Shown here piece after piece: positions 59,010-64,000 of a stretch of DNA of 64,000 nucleotides (position 1 is its first letter; every line of letters begins with the position of its first letter). The notes under the pieces are model-generated. The model had not been told where the DNA came from and did not search any database. It worked only from the letters and a program-made list of their open reading frames with translations. Source of the DNA: an uncultured Pelagibacteraceae bacterium (GTDB lineage: Bacteria; Pseudomonadota; Alphaproteobacteria; Pelagibacterales; Pelagibacteraceae). The stretch is taken from positions 1 to 64,000 of the forward strand of contig CACFAF010000004.1 in NCBI GenBank assembly GCA_902564245.1. The letters run 5' to 3'. A program made the position numbers and the translations under genes.

Positions 59010-59300
59010 TTAAAAAATCATTGGTGCAATGTACAGCTTCATACACATTTCTATGAACCAAATCAACAATAGCAATATAACTGGTGAGATATCTAATGAT
59101 CCTAAATTAGGAAGAAAACCCCGTATTTTATTTAATATTGGATCAGTTAATCGATAAGTCATTTCTAATATAGAATAAACCAATCTATTTTGAGTGTTTA
59201 AAATGTTAAAAGCAACAAGCCAACTAACTACTACATTTGCTATAACTATGTAGGAGTATAGCTTCAGTATTTGAAGAGCTAAATAAAAAATAGCTATCAT
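59010..59300 (-). CDS. YggT family membrane protein
   Basis: A 96-residue protein with two hydrophobic regions around a conserved SWLVAFNI and the TYRLTDPILNKIRGFLPNLGSLDISP segment of YggT. The family is linked to osmotic and potassium balance and division but is not firmly characterised. The start overlaps the mechanosensitive channel gene by four bases; folD starts 5 bases after its end. Confidence 0.9.
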   Translation of the reverse strand: MIAIFYLALQILKLYSYIVIANVVVSWLVAFNILNTQNRLVYSILEMTYRLTDPILNKIRGFLPNLGSLDISPVILLLLIWFIEMCMKLYIAPMIF

Positions 59301-60382
59301 TTCTTTTCGATATAAATCGATTGGCTTGGAAAAGCAAAGGATGCTTTATTTTTTTCTACAATCTGTTTTATTGAAATTGCAAGTCTTTCTTTTACTGCTA
59401 ACCATTCATCCCAATCATTTGTCTTTGTAAAACAACGAATATACATATCTATAGAACTATCAGCAAATTTGTCTACTCTAACCGCATATCCAAGTTCTGT
59501 TTTATAATCTTCATTTTTTTTAATATAATCTTCGATCTCATCTCTAATTTTTTTAAGTTGTTCAATAGTGGAGTCATATTGTAAATTAATTACCCAACTA
59601 ATAATCCAATTAGTTGTTTGGCTTATATTAATTACGGCATTTTCAGCAAACTGAAAATTAGGAATTATAGCAATTGATTTATCAAATTTTCTTATGACGG
59701 TTGATCTGAATCCTATTTTTTCAACAATTCCTTCAATTATACCATCTACTAAAATCCAGTCACCAATTTTAAATCTTTTTTCAACTAAAACTAAAATTCC
59801 AGAAATTAAATTTTTAAATAAATCTTGAGCTCCTAAAGCAACTGCAACACCAAATAAACCTAGTCCGGCAATAATTGGACCAATTTTAATCCCCCACAAT
59901 TCTAGAACTGCTGCTAAACCTAAAATAAAAATTAAAATTTTTAATGATTTAATAATCCAACCAATTAATTCTCGAGTTAAAACTTTATCTAACCCACTTA
60001 AAATATAAGAGATAGGTTCTATAATTTGATGAATTACCCAAAATATAAAAATAGTGATTAATGTTCTATTGATTGTATCTATAACCTCTCTGCTATCTTC
60101 TGAAAAAGACATATAGTAACTTGCAATAAAAAATCCAAGAACTATTGGTAAAAATCTTGCAGGCCCTTCCATTGCCTGGACAAAAGTATCGTCGAGTTTA
60201 TTAGTTGTTCTTTTTGCAATACTTTGTAATCTTTTTATAATTATTTTACTTATGATTCCTCTAAATATTAAAAAAATTAAAAATATTCCAACTCCAATTA
60301 ATATTTGAAATATATCAACCCCAAGAATTCCTTTGTTCCAAACAGATAAAAATAATTCAGTAAAATTATTAAATAATTCCAT
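59297..60382 (-). CDS. MscS-family mechanosensitive channel
   Basis: A 361-residue membrane protein with four or five helices and the MscS core. The pore-lining glycine/alanine-rich helix GLGLFGVAVALGAQDLFKN is near residue 175, and the beta domain follows with KIGDWILVDGIIEGIVEKIGFRST and IPNFQFAENAVIN. It releases solutes on hypo-osmotic shock. Two bases after hemD, four-base overlap with yggT. Confidence 0.93.
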   Translation of the reverse strand: MELFNNFTELFLSVWNKGILGVDIFQILIGVGIFLIFLIFRGIISKIIIKRLQSIAKRTTNKLDDTFVQAMEGPARFLPIVLGFFIASYYMSFSEDSREVIDTINRTLITIFIFWVIHQIIEPISYILSGLDKVLTRELIGWIIKSLKILIFILGLAAVLELWGIKIGPIIAGLGLFGVAVALGAQDLFKNLISGILVLVEKRFKIGDWILVDGIIEGIVEKIGFRSTVIRKFDKSIAIIPNFQFAENAVINISQTTNWIISWVINLQYDSTIEQLKKIRDEIEDYIKKNEDYKTELGYAVRVDKFADSSIDMYIRCFTKTNDWDEWLAVKERLAISIKQIVEKNKASFAFPSQSIYIEKK

Positions 60383-60384
60383 AA

Positions 60385-61083
60385 CTAAATTTTATACAGT
60401 AAAAATTCTTCTTCTCCAGGGTTAAAAAGAAAAATTTTCTTCCATTTAATTTCATTCAGAATTGAAGAGGTTTTTTCACTTATACACATCAAATTAGTAT
60501 TCATAAATAAAGACTCTAGGTAATAATTCTTAATAATATTTAATAAGCTGATCGCACTATTCTGAGAATAAACATAAATAATATTGGGCATATCTTCTTT
60601 GAGTTTTTCTATAAAATTATTATCAAATTTCTCATTAGGATTTACTTTGTAGTTAATAATTCTTTTTATAGTATATCCCTCAGAAATTAATGATTGATCT
60701 AAATTTTTGGATATAACTTCTCCAGTTACATAAAGTAATTTTCCATATGAAGAATCAAAATTTGATAAAATTATTTCTTTTAAATTATTCACATTTCCAT
60801 CGGCAACAAAAATATTTTGAAAGCCTACACTTTTAGCTTTTTTTTCTGTTGCACTTCCAACACAAAAGCAATTTATGTTTTTATCAATATCTTTAAGATC
60901 TAAAAATTTAATTGCATTTGCACTTGTAAAAATTATTCCTTTAAAATTAGAATATTTTATGGATTCATGTTTCATGCTTTTAATACTTATTAAAGGTAGA
61001 TGTGATACTTTGTGTCCTAGTGATTGAAATTTTAAAATCATTTCATTACAATCTTCTATAGGTCTAGTTAATAATATATGCAT
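60385..61083 (-). CDS. hemD: Uroporphyrinogen-III synthase
   Basis: A 232-residue two-domain enzyme closing hydroxymethylbilane with ring-D inversion. Sequence is divergent, as usual for HemD, but ILLTRPIEDC at the N-terminus, FTSANAIKF, FCVGSATEKKAK and YVTGEVIS support it. It follows hemC by 2 bases, which is decisive for the call. Confidence 0.9.
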   Translation of the reverse strand: MHILLTRPIEDCNEMILKFQSLGHKVSHLPLISIKSMKHESIKYSNFKGIIFTSANAIKFLDLKDIDKNINCFCVGSATEKKAKSVGFQNIFVADGNVNNLKEIILSNFDSSYGKLLYVTGEVISKNLDQSLISEGYTIKRIINYKVNPNEKFDNNFIEKLKEDMPNIIYVYSQNSAISLLNIIKNYYLESLFMNTNLMCISEKTSSILNEIKWKKIFLFNPGEEEFLLYKI

Positions 61084-61085
61084 AA

Positions 61086-61997
61086 TTATTTTTTATAAGA
61101 ATTATTCGATTTTTTTTTTAATATTTTGCCAACTTCAATACCAAGTTTTTTTGCAAATTTTATATCTTTTGATAACTCAATATAAAACCTTTTTTTTCCA
61201 TCTAAAGAAAAAAGTTCAGCCTTTAAAATAATATTATTGCCATTAATCTCTGCGAATGCACCAACCGCGGTCTCACAATCTCCCTCTAAAATTCTTAAAA
61301 CATTTCTTTCTGCTTGAATGCAACGATGTGTTGGTTTGTGATTAATATTATCTAATATTTTAATTAAATCTATATCATCTTTTCTACATTGTAATACGAT
61401 TGTTCCCTGTCCTGCACTAGGAATTATTTCTGAAATAGAAAAAATTTGTGAAATTTTTTTTTCAAGGCCAAGTGATTTGATTCCTGCATAAGATAAAATT
61501 ATTGCATCATATAAATTTTCATTTAATTTTTTTATTCTGGTATCAACATTTCCTCTTATAAGTTTATATTTAAGATCTTTTCTTATTTGTTTTAATTGAA
61601 ACTCTCTTCTATATGATGAAGTTCCAATAATAGAATTTGCTGTAAGATCATTGATGCTTTTATTGTTTTTACTAATTAAAATATCTCTTGGATTATTTCT
61701 TTCCAAAAAACAATTTGATAATAATTCCTTTGGTTCATCGCTAGGTAAATCTTTTAAAGCATGTACAGCTATATCAATTTTTTTATCTATCAATTCTTTT
61801 TCAATTGTCTTACAAAATAATCCTTTACCACCATATTCTGAAACTCTTAAATCTTTGATTTTATCACCAGCTGTTGAAATACTTTTTATTTCAATATTAT
61901 TAATAAGCTTATTTTTTAATAATTCATTTTTAGCTTTTTCTGCATAAATCAAAGCTAGCTTGCTTCCCCTTGTGCCAATAATAATTTTGTTTTTCAT
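61086..61997 (-). CDS. hemC: Hydroxymethylbilane synthase
   Basis: A 303-residue porphobilinogen deaminase that builds a linear tetrapyrrole on a dipyrromethane cofactor. The cofactor-bearing cysteine is Cys241 in LEGDCETAVGAF. GTRGSKLAL, HALKDLPSD and the arginine-rich SSYRREFQL are typical. Divergent from tsaD, an arrangement shared by many alphaproteobacteria. With hemD it supplies heme precursors that the ccm system later uses. Confidence 0.97.
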   Translation of the reverse strand: MKNKIIIGTRGSKLALIYAEKAKNELLKNKLINNIEIKSISTAGDKIKDLRVSEYGGKGLFCKTIEKELIDKKIDIAVHALKDLPSDEPKELLSNCFLERNNPRDILISKNNKSINDLTANSIIGTSSYRREFQLKQIRKDLKYKLIRGNVDTRIKKLNENLYDAIILSYAGIKSLGLEKKISQIFSISEIIPSAGQGTIVLQCRKDDIDLIKILDNINHKPTHRCIQAERNVLRILEGDCETAVGAFAEINGNNIILKAELFSLDGKKRFYIELSKDIKFAKKLGIEVGKILKKKSNNSYKK

Positions 61998-62027
61998 TTG
62001 TTTGTTTTATACTTCATAAATTATAAT
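61998..62027 (+). promoter_or_regulatory. Candidate promoter of tsaD in the hemC-tsaD gap
   Basis: TTGTTT (61998-62003), 18 bases, then consensus TATAAT (62022-62027), 29 bases before the tsaD ATG. The -10 lies in an ATTATAAT palindrome (62020-62027), so the same bases could serve hemC in the other direction. The -35 is only half conserved. Confidence 0.35.
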
Positions 62028-62056
62028 GAGAATTTAATATTTATAAAAATTATTTT

Positions 62057-63127
62057 ATGAGCAAAAAACCTATAATTTTAGGAATTGAATCAAGCTGTGA
62101 TGAAACTGCAGCATCTATAATAACCGAAAATGATCAGGGATATCCTAAAATTTTATCCAATATTATATCCAGTCAAATTGATATTCATAAAGAATATGGA
62201 GGTGTTGTTCCAGAACTTGCAGCAAGATCCCATGTAGAAAAAATTGATTTGATAACAAAAAAGGCTATTAATGAAAGTGGAAAAAAATTACAAGATATTG
62301 ATGCAGTAGCTGCAACCGCTGGACCAGGTTTAATTGTTTGTTTATCAGTAGGTTTAAGTTTTGGAAAAACTTTAGCATCATCATTAGAGAAACCATTTAT
62401 TGCTGTCAATCATTTGGAAGGTCATGCTTTAAGTCCTAAACTTGATACACAATTGGATTATCCTTATTTGTTACTACTAATTTCGGGTGGACATACTCAG
62501 TTCCTAAGTGTGGAAGGATTAGAAAAATATAAAAGATTAGGTACAACTATTGATGATGCTTTGGGAGAGGCATTTGACAAAACAGCTAAAATGATTGGTA
62601 TTGAATTTCCTGGAGGTCCAAAAATTGAAGAATATGCTGATAAGGGAAATCCAAATAAATTTAAGTTACCGAAACCAATAATTAACAAAGGCGGATGTAA
62701 TTTATCCTTTGCTGGACTAAAAACAGCAGTTTTAAAGATTGCAAAAAATATTAAATCTAAACAAGAAAAGTATGACTTAGCTGCATCTTTTCAAAAAACA
62801 ATTGAGGAAATATTGTATATAAAAAGTAAAATAGCATTTAAAAGTTTTAAAAATATTAATCCTAAATCTAATACTTTCGTTGTAGCTGGGGGAGTTGCTG
62901 CAAACAAAAAAATCAGAAGAATCATATTGAAACTCTGTGAAGAAGAAAATTTTAATGCTATTTTTCCTGCTCAGGAGCTATGCGGTGATAATGCAGCGAT
63001 GATAGCAATGGTTGGCTTAGAAAAATTTAAAAAAAAACAATTTAATAAATTAGATTACCCAGCTAAACCAAGATGGCCTTTAGATGAAAATGCAATTTTT
63101 TTAAAAGGTGCTGGTATAAAATTTTAA
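62057..63127 (+). CDS. tsaD: tRNA threonylcarbamoyladenosine transferase TsaD
   Basis: A 356-residue ASKHA-fold protein that, with TsaB, TsaC and TsaE, makes t6A37 on ANN-decoding tRNAs. ILGIESSCDETAAS at the N-terminus, metal ligands His119 and His123 in NHLEGHALSP, SGGHTQFL and the C-terminal GDNAAMIA are intact. Ends one base before the convergent edge gene. Confidence 0.97.
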   Translation: MSKKPIILGIESSCDETAASIITENDQGYPKILSNIISSQIDIHKEYGGVVPELAARSHVEKIDLITKKAINESGKKLQDIDAVAATAGPGLIVCLSVGLSFGKTLASSLEKPFIAVNHLEGHALSPKLDTQLDYPYLLLLISGGHTQFLSVEGLEKYKRLGTTIDDALGEAFDKTAKMIGIEFPGGPKIEEYADKGNPNKFKLPKPIINKGGCNLSFAGLKTAVLKIAKNIKSKQEKYDLAASFQKTIEEILYIKSKIAFKSFKNINPKSNTFVVAGGVAANKKIRRIILKLCEEENFNAIFPAQELCGDNAAMIAMVGLEKFKKKQFNKLDYPAKPRWPLDENAIFLKGAGIKF

Positions 63128-63128
63128 A

Positions 63129-64000
63129 TTAAATTGAATTATAAAGTTTTCTTACTAATCTATTTCCAAATATCTTGGGTTTCCATTTCCATTTTTTTAA
63201 TAAATTATTTGTTTTTGAAATTGAAATTGAAATATCTTTTTCTTCTTTTTTTCTATAAAGAGATTTATCTATTTTTATAAAATTTTTAAAGTCAATTTTT
63301 TTAATTTGTAAAATACTTTTAATCATATCTTTTACCAAATATTTTTTTCCAGTTCCAAAAACAATATCTTGTGGTTTTAAATTTGCTGCATAAAAAACAC
63401 CTTGCATAATTTCAGGTGCCCAACAAAAATCTCTTTTTGAATAAATATTTCCTAATTTTAAGAATCTAATTTTCTTATATTTAACAAAATCACAAACTTT
63501 ATTTAATAAAAAACTTTTTGCTTTAAGGGGAGACTCAATATTCATAAAAATTAAACTATAACAATTAACTCCTTTTTTTCTAAAATTTTTTACTGCCTTA
63601 AATGCATCGATTTGTGATTTGATATATGGGCTAGTTGGATTTTGAAATTTTAGTTTTGGTCTTAAACCACCTTTAAAAAGTTTAAATATATATGCACTAT
63701 TAGCTTTAAAAAATTTTATCTCTGATTTAGTTTCTTTTAAAACCTCTAAAAAATATTTAGCACCAATAAAATTAGAATTTTTTGTTTCTTTTACTTTTTT
63801 ATAACTTTTAGCCAGAGAACTTTGACCAGCAAAATAATAAATGATTTGAGGATTAATTAATTTTATTTTTTTCTTTATATCTTTTTTACTCAAAATATCT
63901 AATTTTAAAAAACTAATCTTTTTTTTAATTTTAAGATATTCATAATTTTTATAATTCTTTTTTTTGAATCTACTTGTTACGAAAACTTTATGACCAAATT
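63129..64000 (-). CDS. GDP-mannose 4,6-dehydratase-like extended SDR (5' end off the window)
   Basis: Open frame continues to the right edge, so the true start is outside. The TTG at 63891-63893 is not the start, because the upstream codons read as a normal Rossmann entry (GHKVFVTSR, then FLKLDIL). Homology to Gmd/RmlB-type sugar-nucleotide SDRs is visible in QIIYYFAGQSSLAKSY, SPYIKSQIDAF, NIESPLKAK and a YLVKDMI segment. Gmd-type enzymes use YxxxK at the SPY site; here it is YIKSQ, Gln in place of the catalytic Lys, so activity is doubtful. Expected role: nucleotide-sugar synthesis for surface polysaccharide. Confidence 0.78.
   Translation of the reverse strand, partial: FGHKVFVTSRFKKKNYKNYEYLKIKKKISFLKLDILSKKDIKKKIKLINPQIIYYFAGQSSLAKSYKKVKETKNSNFIGAKYFLEVLKETKSEIKFFKANSAYIFKLFKGGLRPKLKFQNPTSPYIKSQIDAFKAVKNFRKKGVNCYSLIFMNIESPLKAKSFLLNKVCDFVKYKKIRFLKLGNIYSKRDFCWAPEIMQGVFYAANLKPQDIVFGTGKKYLVKDMIKSILQIKKIDFKNFIKIDKSLYRKKEEKDISISISKTNNLLKKWKWKPKIFGNRLVRKLYNSI

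Noticed and set aside
58159-59061. Longer FolD starting at 59061
   Set aside because: The extra 19 codons lie in another frame of the 3' end of yggT and show no FolD similarity; the ATG at 59004 gives a normal FolD N-terminus and a 5-base gap to yggT.
63129-63893. Complete gene starting at TTG 63893
   Set aside because: The frame stays open to the right edge, and the upstream codons encode a Rossmann-type N-terminus, so the true start is outside the window.

Overview
The window is AT-rich, densely coding bacterial DNA with mostly very short or overlapping gene junctions. No intergenic stretch reaches 300 bases; the longest is about 180. Gene content and order, together with an almost textbook SAR11-type DMSP demethylase (DmdA), point to a marine alphaproteobacterium of the SAR11 clade (Pelagibacter group). 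No tRNA, rRNA, insertion sequence, prophage or CRISPR array was seen.

Region 1 (1-29,930) is one co-directional run on the minus strand. In transcription order it reads: a structured leader RNA and ffh; rpsP-trmD-rplS; leuC-leuD-leuB; a DMSP demethylation block (dmdC, dmdB, an alpha/beta hydrolase, dmdA); asd; sdhC-sdhD-sdhA-sdhB; mmsA; mdh; sucC-sucD-sucA-sucB-lpd; priA; and atpH-atpA, which runs off the left edge. DMSP carbon and sulfur processing therefore sits beside half of the TCA cycle and the ATP synthase. The membrane anchors SdhC and SdhD both lack the histidine that normally ligates heme b.

Region 2 (29,931-34,561) holds dapF-ftsY on the plus strand, a small secreted protein of unknown function, a UMF1-type MFS transporter, a membrane-anchored alpha/beta hydrolase, and a 58-residue two-helix membrane protein found by reading the gap upstream of that hydrolase.

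Region 3 (34,554-45,569, minus strand) looks like an uptake and oxidation locus for small 2-hydroxy or 2-oxo acids. It contains a TRAP transporter (dctP-dctQ-dctM, with an intrinsic terminator between dctP and dctQ), an amidase, a D-2-hydroxyacid dehydrogenase, a GlcD-type FAD oxidase, a class I aminotransferase, two tandem FMN-dependent 2-hydroxyacid dehydrogenases and a PagL-like outer-membrane protein.

Region 4 (45,603-49,877) is the cytochrome c maturation operon ccmC-ccmD-ccmE-ccmF-ccmG-ccmH. It is preceded by an unexplained long inverted repeat that may be a structured RNA.

Region 5 (49,912-64,000) has mixed orientation. It carries hspQ, yciB, a DUF2794 protein, a Bax-inhibitor-1 family protein, an aldo/keto reductase, an IalB-like protein, a 2OG-Fe(II) oxygenase-like protein and argG. 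It also has a photolyase/cryptochrome-related gene coupled to a 41-residue DUF2256 zinc-ribbon gene, an atypical SDR, folD-yggT-mscS-hemD-hemC, tsaD and, at the right edge, a 5'-truncated GDP-mannose-dehydratase-like gene. FolD belongs to the same folate one-carbon pool that DmdA feeds through methyl-tetrahydrofolate.
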